Assembly (NCBI RefSeq): GCF_016863495.1
Contig: NZ_BOOZ01000008.1
Coordinates: 81,469-145,468, forward strand
Length of the DNA: 64,000 bases
DNA from: Micromonospora andamanensis
GTDB lineage: Bacteria; Actinomycetota; Actinomycetes; Mycobacteriales; Micromonosporaceae
Direction of reading: 5' to 3'
Within the stretch, counting starts at the first letter, position 1, and every line of letters starts with the position of its first letter. Below, piece after piece: positions 16,630 through 26,591 of this stretch. Made by a program: the position numbers and the translations under genes. The notes beneath the pieces are model-generated. The model saw only the letters and a list, made by a program, of their open reading frames with translations. It was not told the DNA's origin and made no database searches.

Positions 16630-17577
16630 GTGGCCCGCCAGTCGCCCCAACGGCCGGACGCCGACGAGCCCGAGCTCGATGACACGACCGGCACCAGCGA
16701 GCCGGACGTCGCCGAGCCGGCCGACGCCGAGCCCGACGTCGCCGCCGCGCAGACCGCGAACCGCGCGCTCTGGGACGAGCTGCGGATCGATCCGGTGGAG
16801 ATCGCGCTGCCCGCCGGCACCGGTTTCACCCTGCGGGCGTACCGGCCGGCAAGCGAGCTGACCCCGACCGACGTGGCCGAACGCGACGCCGACGACCCCT
16901 TCCTCGCCCGCCGGCAGGTCGACACGGCTGCGGACGACGACGAGGAGGAGGGTGACGTCGTGATCCTCGACGAGGACGTCGCCCGGGAGTTCGCCGAGAG
17001 TGAGGACGAGGAGAAGCGGGCACAGGGCGACGACGACGCCGAGGACGGGAAGGACGAGGCCGACGAGGTCGCCGCCGACGAGGCGGGCGACGAGGAGGTG
17101 CCGATCTTCCTGACCCACCGGGGCCGGTTGCTGCTGTTCAAGACGCCCGAGTCCCTCGTCAATTTCGTCCGTTCCGGCGCGCCCAACGACCTGTCTCAGC
17201 TGGACAGTTGGGCTGAACTGTCCGAACGGGTGGAACCGGCAGACATCGCACCACTGGACGATGACGTCTACGAACTGGATCTCGTCGTGGAGAACCTCCG
17301 CGGCGGGCACGACACCTGGGACCCGACGCTGCTCATCGAGGCCGGCGAGGTGGCCCGCGACCTGGCGTACGCCCTGCGGTTGCCGGCGGTGCTGGACATG
17401 CTCTCCACCGGCTCCAGTCTCGACGACCTGGACGAAGCGCTGCGGGCGTCCGTCGGCGGCGGCATCGGCGGCTTCATGGGACGGCGTAGGCTGAAGAAAA
17501 TTGGGGCACAAACCGCAAGTCTGGGTTGGCGGACCATTGTCGGGAAGATCTCTGCGACCGTGGACTGGCGCGACTGA
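16630..17577 (+). CDS. Acidic protein of unknown function
   Basis: Protein of 315 aa, strongly acidic, with Asp/Glu-rich tracts between residues ~80 and ~160 that look disordered. The C-terminal half is better ordered (IFLTHRGRLLLFKTPESLVNFV, then a region rich in Leu and Asp) and ends in a Gly-rich basic tail. The GTG at 16630 is chosen because GGAGG lies 5 nt upstream; the frame opens 22 codons earlier. It starts 64 bp before the transposase-derived gene on the same strand. Orthologues appear common in Micromonosporaceae; I do not recognise a function. Confidence 0.78.
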   Translation: MARQSPQRPDADEPELDDTTGTSEPDVAEPADAEPDVAAAQTANRALWDELRIDPVEIALPAGTGFTLRAYRPASELTPTDVAERDADDPFLARRQVDTAADDDEEEGDVVILDEDVAREFAESEDEEKRAQGDDDAEDGKDEADEVAADEAGDEEVPIFLTHRGRLLLFKTPESLVNFVRSGAPNDLSQLDSWAELSERVEPADIAPLDDDVYELDLVVENLRGGHDTWDPTLLIEAGEVARDLAYALRLPAVLDMLSTGSSLDDLDEALRASVGGGIGGFMGRRRLKKIGAQTASLGWRTIVGKISATVDWRD

Positions 17578-17641
17578 CCCACACCAGGGAGCATCAGTCT
17601 CTGGCAGAGAAAGCCCTGTGTCCCGGGAGGAGGACGACGCC

Positions 17642-19966
17642 GTGGCGCTCGTGCGCGTGTACTGCGGTCTGACCTCGGCGGACCCGGCCGACCGACCGGT
17701 CTCGGCCGGATCGGCGCTGACGTCCGCTGTGGTCGACGACGCAGGCCGTCTGCTGCATGTCTGCGAGATCGGCGACGACCCGACGGGCTACGCCCGGCTG
17801 GTCACGCTGCTCGTGGAACGCTCAGGCGGGCCGAGCGGTGCGGCGATAGCCGCCGACAGCGACGACCACACGATCACTTCTCTGCTCAGTGCCGCCGGTC
17901 GCCCCCTGGCGATCGCCGACGACGACTCGGTCGACGACTTCGCCGAGCGGTTCGCCGACGACGACTCGCTCGAGGAGATGCAGTCTCCGCCTGCCGTTCG
18001 GCGTGCCATCGGCCTCGCCCGGGCGTTGCAGGCCGGGGCACTGTCGGCGGTGACCCTGCCCGCCCCCCGTGACCTCGCCGGGTACAAGCAGGTCCTCGCC
18101 GCGCACGCCGCGCTGGCCAGCGGCCGGCACTCCGCCGCTGTCGCGTTGCGCGAGGTGCTCCGCGAGCTCTACCCGGCCGCGTTGCGCGCCTACCCCGACC
18201 CGGCCGAGTCGATTCCGCTGGCCGTGCTGGACGCGCTGCCCGAGCCGGGCATGTTGACCGACGCGGCCGGCCGTGGCCGCGATGCCGCGGTCACGGCGGA
18301 CGCGGTCGCCGCCCAGCTCGCCACCGAAGGGGCGGGTGACGCGGAGGCGATCGACGAGGCGGTCACCGCGCTGCGCGTCGCCATCTCCGAGACCCCCCGA
18401 CGGGCCACGGTCAACCGGGCCCTCACCTCCGCCGCCGCCGAGACCATCCGGCAGGCGGTCGCCTCGGTGCGGGCCTGTGACGCCGGCTGCGAGGCACTTG
18501 TCGGTGCCCTGCGTGCCCGCACCGCCGGGCCCGTGCAGGCGTCCGGTCGACGAGCCGCCGCGCGACGCGGCGAGCAGGTCGGCGAACTGTCGGCAAGCAC
18601 CCCGGGCACCACTACCGGTCTGCGCTCGGTACGTCCCAACGGCCCCGAGCCGGCCGGTGGCCGCCGCAGCCGGCCGGAGCCGGTGCCGGGCGCTGCCCCA
18701 CCGCCCTCTCCGCGTCCGCTCGGGCCACCACCCGTGGCACCCGCGCCTGTCGCTCCGCCGCCTGTCGCGCCGGCCCCGATGACGCCAGCCGCCGTTGCCG
18801 GCCCGCCCGCTTCGCCATCGCGCGCTGAGTCGCTCCCCGCGCGCGGCGACGGCCCGACCAACCGACCGATCTCCGCGCCGCCTCCGCCGCCGCCCGGGAT
18901 CACCCCGATCGCGCCGACGCAGCGCGGTTCCATCCCGCCCGCCGAGGCGGGCGAGCCGTTCCGACCGACGCTCACCACCGCGGCGATCAACCACGCGCGG
19001 GCCGAGCGGCAGCGCACAGTCATCCCGCCCCGGCCGAAGACAAACGGCGAACCACCGGCACCTGCCGGCGGCTTCAGCGCCACCGACCTCAGCGTCCCGG
19101 TGCCGACGCCCCGGCCGGAGCAGGACAAGACCGCTCCCCCCGGGTCCCGCTCGAACTGGCCGCTCGTCAACAACCCGGAGAACCCGGCGGACACCTCGCC
19201 CCGCAATCCCGTCGTCGGCTCGTACGACGACCGGGGTCGGCGCAGTGCTCCGCAGGCTCCGACCGAGCACAGTGCCGACCGCCGGGTCACCCCGCCGTGG
19301 CTCGCCGACGACCTGCCGCCAGAGCCTCCGGTGCTGCGGCTGGTCGAGCCGCCACCGCTGGCCGACCGTGCGCTGCGCAACGGGACGGAGCCGCCACCGG
19401 AGACGCCGCCGCTACGGCTCGTCGATCGGGGCGGCCCGGAACGCGGCAACCGGGCACCCGAGCGGTTGGACCTGCCACCGGCCCGCCGTGCGGCCGAGCC
19501 GCCGATCGAGCACCGGACACCGCCGGTCTCCGACGAGGGCGACGGCGACCTGCTGATCTTCGCGCAGGCCCGCTCCGCCTGGTTCGTGGGACACGGCGAA
19601 GAGGCCGACCTGGACTGGTCGACAACTGCCGACAGCGGCTGGCAGGCCGCCGAACAGGCGGCCCGTCCCGCGGTGGGCGCCGAGACGAACGCCGGGCTGC
19701 CCAAGCGTGTGCCGCAGGCCAACCTGGTGCCCGGCTCGCCGTTGCGCGAGGAGCGACCACTGCGGATAGTGCGGGACGCGGCCAGCCTGGCCGAGAACAC
19801 CACAGGCTACTTCCGCGGCTGGCGCCGAGGGCAGGAGATCGGTGGGTTCGCGGTCGGTGGGCGCCCCGGGCGGGAGGCCGCCGGCGGCTGGGACTTCACC
19901 CGGGACACCGGCGATCGCGACGACGATCGGGAGTACGAGTACCGCTCCGCCGGCTACCGCTCCTGA
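17642..19966 (+). CDS. Transposase-derived protein with Pro-rich tail and conservon-type C-terminus
   Basis: Protein of 774 aa. Residues 1-~300 resemble the IS110-type DEDD transposase fold (VYCGLTSADPADR, DDAGRLLHVCEIG, LREVLRELYPAALRAY, LDALPEPGML), but expected catalytic acidic positions look eroded. Residues ~330-640 are Pro-rich and disordered. The C-terminus has LLIFAQARSAWF, a Trp-containing SGWQAAEQAARP and GLPKRVPQANLVPG, matching blocks at the end of the conservon kinase at 22928-26398. GGGAGGAGG lies 8 nt before the GTG. No terminal repeats or partner genes of a mobile element are present, so it looks domesticated. A role in the same signalling system is inference. Confidence 0.75.
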   Translation: MALVRVYCGLTSADPADRPVSAGSALTSAVVDDAGRLLHVCEIGDDPTGYARLVTLLVERSGGPSGAAIAADSDDHTITSLLSAAGRPLAIADDDSVDDFAERFADDDSLEEMQSPPAVRRAIGLARALQAGALSAVTLPAPRDLAGYKQVLAAHAALASGRHSAAVALREVLRELYPAALRAYPDPAESIPLAVLDALPEPGMLTDAAGRGRDAAVTADAVAAQLATEGAGDAEAIDEAVTALRVAISETPRRATVNRALTSAAAETIRQAVASVRACDAGCEALVGALRARTAGPVQASGRRAAARRGEQVGELSASTPGTTTGLRSVRPNGPEPAGGRRSRPEPVPGAAPPPSPRPLGPPPVAPAPVAPPPVAPAPMTPAAVAGPPASPSRAESLPARGDGPTNRPISAPPPPPPGITPIAPTQRGSIPPAEAGEPFRPTLTTAAINHARAERQRTVIPPRPKTNGEPPAPAGGFSATDLSVPVPTPRPEQDKTAPPGSRSNWPLVNNPENPADTSPRNPVVGSYDDRGRRSAPQAPTEHSADRRVTPPWLADDLPPEPPVLRLVEPPPLADRALRNGTEPPPETPPLRLVDRGGPERGNRAPERLDLPPARRAAEPPIEHRTPPVSDEGDGDLLIFAQARSAWFVGHGEEADLDWSTTADSGWQAAEQAARPAVGAETNAGLPKRVPQANLVPGSPLREERPLRIVRDAASLAENTTGYFRGWRRGQEIGGFAVGGRPGREAAGGWDFTRDTGDRDDDREYEYRSAGYRS

Positions 19967-20137
19967 CCTGAGGACGACGTCGGCAGGGGCGGTGCCCAGC
20001 ACTCCCTCCGGCGGTCCCGCACCGCCTTTCACCTGCGTGTTCATGCCCACACCCGGATAATTTGACGCCGGGTCGACGGGGCCGGGAGCATACCCGCGGA
20101 ACAGCCGGCGGCAGGTCGCCGGGCGGGAAGGCGACTC

Positions 20138-21358
20138 ATGGCGACACCGGTAACCGGCCCATCCGTGATCACCCGACGCGGCGTGCTGGCCGCGGCGGCG
20201 GGCACGCTTCTGCTGGGCGCCTGCGGGCGCGACGGCGAGCGGGAGAACGTCGTCACCCGGCCCACCCCCGGTCACGAGCTGGTCGTCGGCGCCACGCTGG
20301 AGCTGACCGGCCCCGGTGCGGCGCTGGGCGTGCTCCAGCAGCGGGCGCTGGACATCAGCGTCGCAGCCCTCAACGAGAAGGGCGTGGCGGTGGGCAACCA
20401 ACGCCGCTCGGTACGCGTCGAGGTCCTGGACAACCGCAGCGATCCCCGGCTGGCCGCCCGACAGGCAACCGAGCTCGGCCGCCGCGACGACGTGCACGCC
20501 CTGCTCGGTGCCACCCTGGCGGAGACCTCGATGTCGGTCATCGGGGTGGCACAGAAGCTTCGGCTGCCGTTCGTGTCACTGGCCTTCGGCGACTCCATCG
20601 CGGTGCCGCTGGCGCAGCGGGCCTTCATCTACAAGGTCACCCCGGACGCCGGGGACGTGGCCCGGCGGCTCGCCCAACTGATGAGCGCCGAAGGGCTGCG
20701 CCGGGTGGTGCTGCTGGCCGAGGACGGGCTGCACGGCGACTCGGGCGTACGGGCCATGCGGGGTGCGCTGCGCACCGCCGAGGTAGGTCTGGCCCGCACC
20801 GTACGGCTGCCCACCGGTAAGGACGGCGTGGCCCGCGCCGCAGAACGGGCTGTCGCGGCCGGCGCGGACGGTGTGGTGGTGTGGGCCACCGCGCCGAACT
20901 CCGGTGCCGCCGCGCGGGCGCTGCGCGCTGCCGGGCACGACGGCGAGTTGTTCTTCGACGCCGGGGCGGTGGCCGACGACACCCTGGACGCCCCGAACCT
21001 GCCCGCCGTCGAGGGTTCCTACGCGGTCCACCCGTCCTCGCTGGGCGGCTCCACAATCGCCAACAACAGCAGCGCCGCCGGGCGCGCCTACCGCGACCTC
21101 GTCTCGGCGTACATCCGCACGCACGGCGCCTACCGGGGGTTCGCCCCGTACGCCTCGGACGCCCTGCTGCTGATCAGCACGGCGGCCCGGATGGCCGACA
21201 GCGTGGACCGTGGCCGGCTGCGGGCGTACCTGCAGAACCAGGTCACCGATGGGATGGCCGGGATGTACTCGTTCACCCCGATCCGGCACAGCGGCATGGA
21301 CCGCCACTCCCTCGGGGTCTACCGCGTCGACGGCGGTGCCTGGAACCGGCTCAGCTGA
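20138..21358 (+). CDS. ABC-type substrate-binding lipoprotein (branched-chain amino acid receptor family)
   Basis: Lipoprotein of 406 aa with a twin-arginine-like signal (TRRGVLAAAAG) and lipobox LLGAC, lipidated Cys29. The mature part has the Peripla_BP_6 pattern: LVVGATLELTGPGAALG near the N-terminus, ALNEKGVAVG and a central hinge LRRVVLLAEDG. No permease or ATPase gene is nearby, so it may serve as a ligand sensor for the adjacent conservon or work with components elsewhere. GGAAGG precedes the ATG. Two strong hairpins follow the gene. Confidence 0.87.
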   Translation: MATPVTGPSVITRRGVLAAAAGTLLLGACGRDGERENVVTRPTPGHELVVGATLELTGPGAALGVLQQRALDISVAALNEKGVAVGNQRRSVRVEVLDNRSDPRLAARQATELGRRDDVHALLGATLAETSMSVIGVAQKLRLPFVSLAFGDSIAVPLAQRAFIYKVTPDAGDVARRLAQLMSAEGLRRVVLLAEDGLHGDSGVRAMRGALRTAEVGLARTVRLPTGKDGVARAAERAVAAGADGVVVWATAPNSGAAARALRAAGHDGELFFDAGAVADDTLDAPNLPAVEGSYAVHPSSLGGSTIANNSSAAGRAYRDLVSAYIRTHGAYRGFAPYASDALLLISTAARMADSVDRGRLRAYLQNQVTDGMAGMYSFTPIRHSGMDRHSLGVYRVDGGAWNRLS

Positions 21359-21360
21359 CG

Positions 21361-21388
21361 TCGGTGGGCACCCTCAGGTGCCCACCGA
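21361..21388 (+). terminator. Terminator hairpin after the binding lipoprotein gene
   Basis: A perfect 12-bp stem (TCGGTGGGCACC and its complement) closes a CTCA loop, starting 3 nt after the stop codon. There is no T-tract, as is usual in high-GC genomes. Confidence 0.7.
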
Positions 21389-21404
21389 GTGGACCCGGTC
21401 ACCA

Positions 21405-21445
21405 ACCAGCGCCCGGTGTCGGCGGAGCCGTCACCGGGCGCTGGT
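21405..21445 (-). terminator. Terminator hairpin after the conservon
   Basis: A perfect 14-bp stem (21405-21418 with 21432-21445) encloses a 13-nt loop. It lies 9 nt past the cvnD stop on the minus strand, back to back with the plus-strand terminator. Confidence 0.7.
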
Positions 21446-21453
21446 GCCGATCG

Positions 21454-22068
21454 TCAGGCGGGCGCGACGGCCCGGGAGCGACGCATCGTAAGCACGTACT
21501 CGACAAGCGAGATCAGCACGTGCTTCGTCGACTCCCGGTTCCGGGCGTCGCAGGCCACCACCGGCACGTCGCTGGAGATGGCGAGCGCCTCCCGAACGTC
21601 CTGCGGGTCGTGGTACTGCATCCCGTCGAAGCAGTTGATGGCCACCAGGTACGGCAGCCGTCGGTGCTCGAAGAAGTCGATCGCCGCGAAGCAGTCGGCC
21701 AGCCGGCGGGTGTCCACCAGCACGACCGCACCGATCGCGCCCCGCACCAGCTCATCCCACATGAACCAGAAACGGGTCTGACCCGGCGTACCGAACAGGT
21801 ACAGGATCAGGTCACGATCGATCGAGATACGGCCGAAGTCCATGGCCACCGTGGTCGTCGTCTTGCCCGGCACCTGCCGGGTGTCGTCGACGCCGACTCC
21901 GGCGGAGGTCATGATGGCCTCGGTGGTCAGCGGCGTGATCTCCGAGACCGAGCCGACCAGCGTCGTCTTGCCGACGCCGAATCCACCGGCGATAACGATC
22001 TTCGCCGACGTCACGCGCCCGCTCGGGGCCGGCGGCCGGTGCGACATGTCAGAGCCTGCGAAGTCCAC
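21454..22068 (-). CDS. cvnD: Conservon GTPase-like ATP/GTP-binding protein
   Basis: Small G-protein-like protein of 204 aa, last gene of the conservon. It has Walker A GGFGVGKTT, a switch-like LFGTPGQTRFWFMWDELVRG and INCFDG in place of the NKxD base-recognition motif. In S. coelicolor such proteins work with the CvnA kinase and the CvnB/CvnC adaptors at the membrane. The GTG at 22068 has GGAGAGG at good spacing and overlaps cvnC by 20 bp; an ATG at 22047 is an alternative. Confidence 0.93.
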   Translation of the reverse strand: MDFAGSDMSHRPPAPSGRVTSAKIVIAGGFGVGKTTLVGSVSEITPLTTEAIMTSAGVGVDDTRQVPGKTTTTVAMDFGRISIDRDLILYLFGTPGQTRFWFMWDELVRGAIGAVVLVDTRRLADCFAAIDFFEHRRLPYLVAINCFDGMQYHDPQDVREALAISSDVPVVACDARNRESTKHVLISLVEYVLTMRRSRAVAPA

Positions 22069-22426
22069 TCAGCACCCTCTCCAGCAGTTCAGTGCCCACC
22101 GCGTCGTCCGAGTCGTCCAGGATGGTCGGCTCGTGGACCGCGACCAGGCCGTCCGTCGCCATGTCGGCGATGAGCACCCGGGCCACGCCGAGCGGAAGCT
22201 GCATCCGCGCCGCGATCTCCGCGAGCGACTGCACGCGTCCGTCACACAGCGCGGCGATGTACTGGTGCTCACGGCCTTGGCCACCGTTGCCAGTGGCAGC
22301 GGCCCGACCGCGCACCGTCGTCTCGACAAGCGCCTCCAGGGCGATGTCGAGGCGGGGACGGGTACGACCGCGGGTCACGGCGTATGGACGGACCAGCGCG
22401 CCGGTCGGCTCGTCACGATCAGCCAT
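22049..22426 (-). CDS. cvnC: Conservon DUF742 protein
   Basis: DUF742 winged-helix-like protein of 125 aa. VRPYAVTRGRTRP and the helix-turn-helix-like ALCDGRVQSLAEIAARMQLP-LGVARVLIADM are family features. In known conservons CvnC binds CvnD and may read its nucleotide state. I use the ATG giving MADRDEPTGALVRPYAVT; the frame extends 10 codons upstream, across a GGAGGT that fits better as the ribosome site. Confidence 0.9.
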   Translation of the reverse strand: MADRDEPTGALVRPYAVTRGRTRPRLDIALEALVETTVRGRAAATGNGGQGREHQYIAALCDGRVQSLAEIAARMQLPLGVARVLIADMATDGLVAVHEPTILDDSDDAVGTELLERVLSGLRRL

Positions 22427-22526
22427 GTTGCCGCTCACCTCCTTCGTACCCGGCACCGGTTGGACCGGTGCTACCCGTCGTATGCAATGTTGTCGCCCCG
22501 CCTGCCCCCACCGGCCGGCGCGACGA

Positions 22527-22931
22527 TCAGCCCATCATCCCCACAGCCGTACGCGGCTGCGGGGTCAGGGCGTCGCCCACCCGGTCAACGAGCAGGGCCA
22601 TTTCGTAACCGACCTGTCCCACGTCGCAACTACGCGCGGCGAGCACCGCGAACGACGAGCCGTCGGAAATCGACATCAGGAACAGGAAGCCATTGTCCAT
22701 CTCGACCACGGTCTGCAGCACGGCGCCTCCCTCGAAGCAGCGGGCCGCGCCCTGGGTCAGGCTGACCAGGCCGGAGGCGATCGCCGCCAACTGGTCCGCC
22801 CGGTCCCGCGGAAGGTCTCGTGACGACGCCAGGAGCAGGCCGTCCGCGGAGACGGCGACCGCATGCGCGACACCGGGTACCCGATCGGCGAAGTTGGCCA
22901 GCAGCCAACCGAGATCCTGCGTACTAGTCAT
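22527..22931 (-). CDS. cvnB: Conservon roadblock/LC7-domain protein
   Basis: Roadblock/LC7 protein of 134 aa ([38 protein letters not shown], then a small hydrophobic core). Such proteins act as regulators or GAP-like partners of small GTPases; here the partner is CvnD. Its start overlaps the stop of the kinase gene by 4 bp, and a gap of 100 bp separates it from cvnC. Confidence 0.93.
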   Translation of the reverse strand: MTSTQDLGWLLANFADRVPGVAHAVAVSADGLLLASSRDLPRDRADQLAAIASGLVSLTQGAARCFEGGAVLQTVVEMDNGFLFLMSISDGSSFAVLAARSCDVGQVGYEMALLVDRVGDALTPQPRTAVGMMG

Positions 22932-25900
22932 CCTTCTTGCTCCTTCTGCCCGCTCCCGGCCACCGGGCCAGAGCCAGACTGCGAGGATTGCTGCCCGCCC
23001 GGAGTTCCCTCCGGGCCGGTCGGGTTGCTGTCCGAGGGGTGACTGCGTCCCCGCTGGACACCCCGGTGGTACGCGGAGAGCAGACCGCGTACCGATTCCG
23101 GGTTACGGCGCTGCACCGAGGTGGTCGGCTTCTCCACAGCGCCCGGCACGAGCTGTGCCATCGGCGTACGCTTCGGCAGCCCGGTCTCGGTGGTGCCGGC
23201 CGGCGGCGCCTGGCTGGCGGCGCTGGCCGCCCGCCAACCGTCGTCGGCCGCGGTCCGCCAGATGTTCTCCTGCGGTGTGGGGCGGTGCGAGGGCGCGCTC
23301 TCGGCAGCGCCGGGCCGGGGCCCGCCGCTCGCTGCCGCGCCGTTCCCGCCGGACGCGCCCGCCCCCGTCGGAGTCTGTGCCATCGGTGCGTTACCTGTCG
23401 TCCCGGTCTGGGTCTGCTGGGCTGGCCGTTTGCCGACATCGACAGTGGAGAGCCGCTGGGTCGTCGCACCGGCCGTGGCCGGCTGACGCGCACCGGCCGA
23501 CTCCTCCGGGCCCGGGCGACGGGTACGGAACCACGCCGACTCCAGCTCGCGGAAGATCGGCAGCTCCATCGTCTCGTCCGCGTACCGCTGCCGGCTCTGG
23601 GCCTGCGGCGGCGTCGGGGCGGTCGGCTGGTTCTGCGCCGGCCGCGGGGCCGGGGTCTGACGCTGCACCCGAGGCAGTTCCGTGGTCATGTCCAGCGCGG
23701 CGGCCAGCCGCTCGGGCACCGCCGGGGCGGCCGGCTCGCCAGCCACCGGTGGCCAGGCCGGGGGTGCTGAGGCAGCACCCGCGCTCGGTGCCGACACGGG
23801 CCGCTGCGGCAGTTGCCCACCGGGCGGCGTCGAGACGGGCGAGCCCGAGACAGGCGAGGCCGACACGGGGTGACCGGAGACCGGGGCCGCCGAGACCGGC
23901 GGAGCGGAGTACGGCGTACCGGACACCGGAGGCGACGACACCGGGGGCACCGGCGGAGCGGACACCGCAGGCGGAGCGTACGGCCCGGCCTCGGGGCTGC
24001 TCGGCAGCTGACGCGGGATCGCCGGCGGCTGGCCGCCCGGCTCGTCGGTGGACCGGCGCTGCGGCAGCGGGTCGATCGGGTGACCGTTGGAGCTGAGTGG
24101 CGCGAAGCCGTTGCCGTTGCCACCCGTGGTGCCGCTGGCACCGGTCAGGTCCGACCAGGCGGGCAGGTTGCCGCCGCTGCCCACGGTCGTCGGCGTACCG
24201 GAACCGTTACGGCTGGCCGGGTCGAAGGGCCGACCACCCAGGGTCACCTGGTTGCCCGAACCGCCAGGAGTGCGCGCGGCGGGCGGGGCAGGCGGGTGCG
24301 CGCCGTTGCCGAGCGCGGCCAGCGCGCCGAACGCCGGGCTCGGCCCGGACGAGGGGCTGGCCGCCGCCGGCAGCGCGGGGTGCTGCTGCCCACGGCCGGA
24401 CAGTGCCCGGGGCACCAGCACGGTGGGCGGCAGCGTGACCTCGGCGACCGTGCCGCGGTCGCTACCCGGTCGCAGCTCCACCTTGACGCCGTGCCGGGAG
24501 GCCAGGCGGGCGACCACGACCAGGCCCATCATCCGGGAGACTGCGACGTCCACCTGGGGCGGCGTGGCCAGCCGCTCGTTCAGGTCGGCCAACTGCTCGC
24601 CGCTGATGCCGATGCCCCGGTCCTCCACGTACAGCGAGGCACGGTCACCGACCCGGCGGGCCTCGACGAGCACCTGCGAGTCCGGCGGCGAGAAGGCTGT
24701 CGCGTTGTCGAACAGCTCGGCGACGAGATGGACAAGGTCGTTCACCGCGTGCGCGGCGACCTCGATGTCCCGGTCGATCACCCCGAACTCGATCCGGGTG
24801 TAGTGCTCGACCTCGGACTGGGCGGCCCGCAGCACGTCGATGAGTGCGGCCGGCTCGCGCTGCACACGGGTCGAGTCGGCACCGGCGAGAACCAGTAGGT
24901 TCTCGTCGTTACGACGCATCCGGGTGGCGAGGTGGTCCAGCTGGAACAGTTCCGCCAGCCGGTCCGGGTCCTCTTCGCCGCGCTCCAGCCGGTCGAGGTG
25001 GCCGATCAGCCGGTCGACCAGGATCTGGGACCGGCGGGCCAGGTTGACGAACATCGTCGCGACCGACGACCGCAGCGCGGCCTGCTCGGCGGCGGTACGG
25101 ACGGCTTCCAGGTGGACCGCGTTGAACGCCTCGGTCACCTGGCCGAACTCGTCCTTGCTGCGGACCGGCAGTGGTTCGGCGATCTGGTTGGCCAGCTGCA
25201 CCGGCGAGAGCTGCCCGGTGACCTGCGGGTCGCGCAGCCTGGCCACCGCCTGGGGCAGCCCGTACTGGGCGATGGAGAGGGCACCCTGACGCAGCTCACG
25301 CAGTGAGCGGGCCATCGAGCGGGCCACCAGGAACGCCAGGAAGATGGCCAGCAGCAGCATCGTGAGCAGCAGGCCGGTCTCCAGGAACACCGTGCGCTGC
25401 ACCTCGGAGCGGAGGTCGCCGGCCTGTTCCACCACGTCGGAGTCGAACTTCGACTCGACCGAGCGGATCAGTTTGCCGTTGGCGACGAGCGCTTCGTCCC
25501 ACTGCTGAGGGGTGAACGAGATGCCGGCGAGGTTCTGGGAGTTGTCGGCGTTGACCTGGCTGATGTAGATCGTCGCCTGTCGGCGGTCGCCGCCGCCGAT
25601 GGTCTGGGCGTGGAACTCCGCCTCCGCCTCGGTGGCCACCGCGTCGAAGCTCTGCTGCGCCTGCTGCTGACCGGTCTCGCTGGAGATGTAGTCGGTCCGC
25701 ACGGTCGAGCTCATGCCACCCAGGATCAGCGCCCGGTGCACGACCACCCGGCGGACGGAGAGCCACTCCTTCTCCCGCGCCACCGCCGCGGCAGCTCGCA
25801 TCCGGTCGCTCAGGTCGTTGTCACCGGCCAGCTGGCTGGCCGAGTCCCGGACGGTGAGCAGCTGGTTGATCAGCTCGTCGTAGGACTGGAGCGCGTCGGT

Positions 25901-26398
25901 GATCCGGAATTTTCCGTTGAGCACCTGGCTGCGGGCGCCGGGCAGGTCGCCGAGACCCTGATCGATCTGGCCGAGCAGCCCGTTCAGGCTGACGGGCAGA
26001 TCGCTGAGGTCGGACCGCTGCTGCGAGTAGGGGGCCTTGTCCTGGTCGACCCGCGCTGAGACCTCGTTGTAGCGGTTGGCCGCCGCCTCCTTCTGCGCCG
26101 CGGTGCTGCGCTGCGGGTCCAGGCCCAGCAGCAGCACGGCCGCGGTCCGCTCATCCTGAAGGCCGTCCACCAGCTCGCCGGAGTGGCCGATGAGCTCGGC
26201 CAGGTCACCGGCCCGGTTCGCGTCGTTGAGCGCGTCCAGGTGGTCGACCAGACCGCTGGTGCCCACGACGACCGTGGCGATGGTCGGCACGATCATGATG
26301 AGACCGAGCTTGGACCAGATCGGCATGTCGCGGAGCCGACCTGCCGGCCGGCGTAGACGCGACAGGAGAGAACCTGCCGTCTTCGGCCGTTTGCTCAC
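22928..26398 (-). CDS. cvnA: Conservon sensor histidine kinase with nitrate/nitrite-type sensor domain
   Basis: Membrane sensor kinase of 1156 aa. Order: membrane helix (about 28-50), extracytoplasmic NIT-like domain (about 55-325), second helix ([20 protein letters not shown]), HAMP-like linker, kinase core with N-box [11 protein letters not shown] and G-box VEDRGIGIS, and a Pro-rich tail of about 500 residues. A standard phosphoacceptor-His box is not obvious, as in conservon kinases generally. The tail contains [13 protein letters not shown] and [14 protein letters not shown], shared with the transposase-derived protein at 17642-19966. It is the first gene of cvnABCD; no P450 gene follows. 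Confidence 0.93.
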   Translation of the reverse strand: MSKRPKTAGSLLSRLRRPAGRLRDMPIWSKLGLIMIVPTIATVVVGTSGLVDHLDALNDANRAGDLAELIGHSGELVDGLQDERTAAVLLLGLDPQRSTAAQKEAAANRYNEVSARVDQDKAPYSQQRSDLSDLPVSLNGLLGQIDQGLGDLPGARSQVLNGKFRITDALQSYDELINQLLTVRDSASQLAGDNDLSDRMRAAAAVAREKEWLSVRRVVVHRALILGGMSSTVRTDYISSETGQQQAQQSFDAVATEAEAEFHAQTIGGGDRRQATIYISQVNADNSQNLAGISFTPQQWDEALVANGKLIRSVESKFDSDVVEQAGDLRSEVQRTVFLETGLLLTMLLLAIFLAFLVARSMARSLRELRQGALSIAQYGLPQAVARLRDPQVTGQLSPVQLANQIAEPLPVRSKDEFGQVTEAFNAVHLEAVRTAAEQAALRSSVATMFVNLARRSQILVDRLIGHLDRLERGEEDPDRLAELFQLDHLATRMRRNDENLLVLAGADSTRVQREPAALIDVLRAAQSEVEHYTRIEFGVIDRDIEVAAHAVNDLVHLVAELFDNATAFSPPDSQVLVEARRVGDRASLYVEDRGIGISGEQLADLNERLATPPQVDVAVSRMMGLVVVARLASRHGVKVELRPGSDRGTVAEVTLPPTVLVPRALSGRGQQHPALPAAASPSSGPSPAFGALAALGNGAHPPAPPAARTPGGSGNQVTLGGRPFDPASRNGSGTPTTVGSGGNLPAWSDLTGASGTTGGNGNGFAPLSSNGHPIDPLPQRRSTDEPGGQPPAIPRQLPSSPEAGPYAPPAVSAPPVPPVSSPPVSGTPYSAPPVSAAPVSGHPVSASPVSGSPVSTPPGGQLPQRPVSAPSAGAASAPPAWPPVAGEPAAPAVPERLAAALDMTTELPRVQRQTPAPRPAQNQPTAPTPPQAQSRQRYADETMELPIFRELESAWFRTRRPGPEESAGARQPATAGATTQRLSTVDVGKRPAQQTQTGTTGNAPMAQTPTGAGASGGNGAAASGGPRPGAAESAPSHRPTPQENIWRTAADDGWRAASAASQAPPAGTTETGLPKRTPMAQLVPGAVEKPTTSVQRRNPESVRGLLSAYHRGVQRGRSHPSDSNPTGPEGTPGGQQSSQSGSGPVAGSGQKEQEG

Positions 26399-26591
26399 GT
26401 CACCGCCCTCGTGATTGCAGCGTCCGCGTTGCCCCCGGACAACGCCCAGCAGCCGACCCGGCGGGTCGGACCATCCGAGATTCCATCACGCCGCCACGGA
26501 AAGAGAAAGCCCAGGTTGGCCCCAGCCGGAGGTGTGATGAGATGTTGATGCAATTTGATCGCGGACCGTCTGTTCGGAGTTACTGGAAGTA

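Noticed and set aside
17642..19966. Active insertion sequence
   Set aside because: No terminal inverted repeats or target duplication are visible, the catalytic positions look lost, and the gene has a long non-transposase tail sharing blocks with a neighbour.
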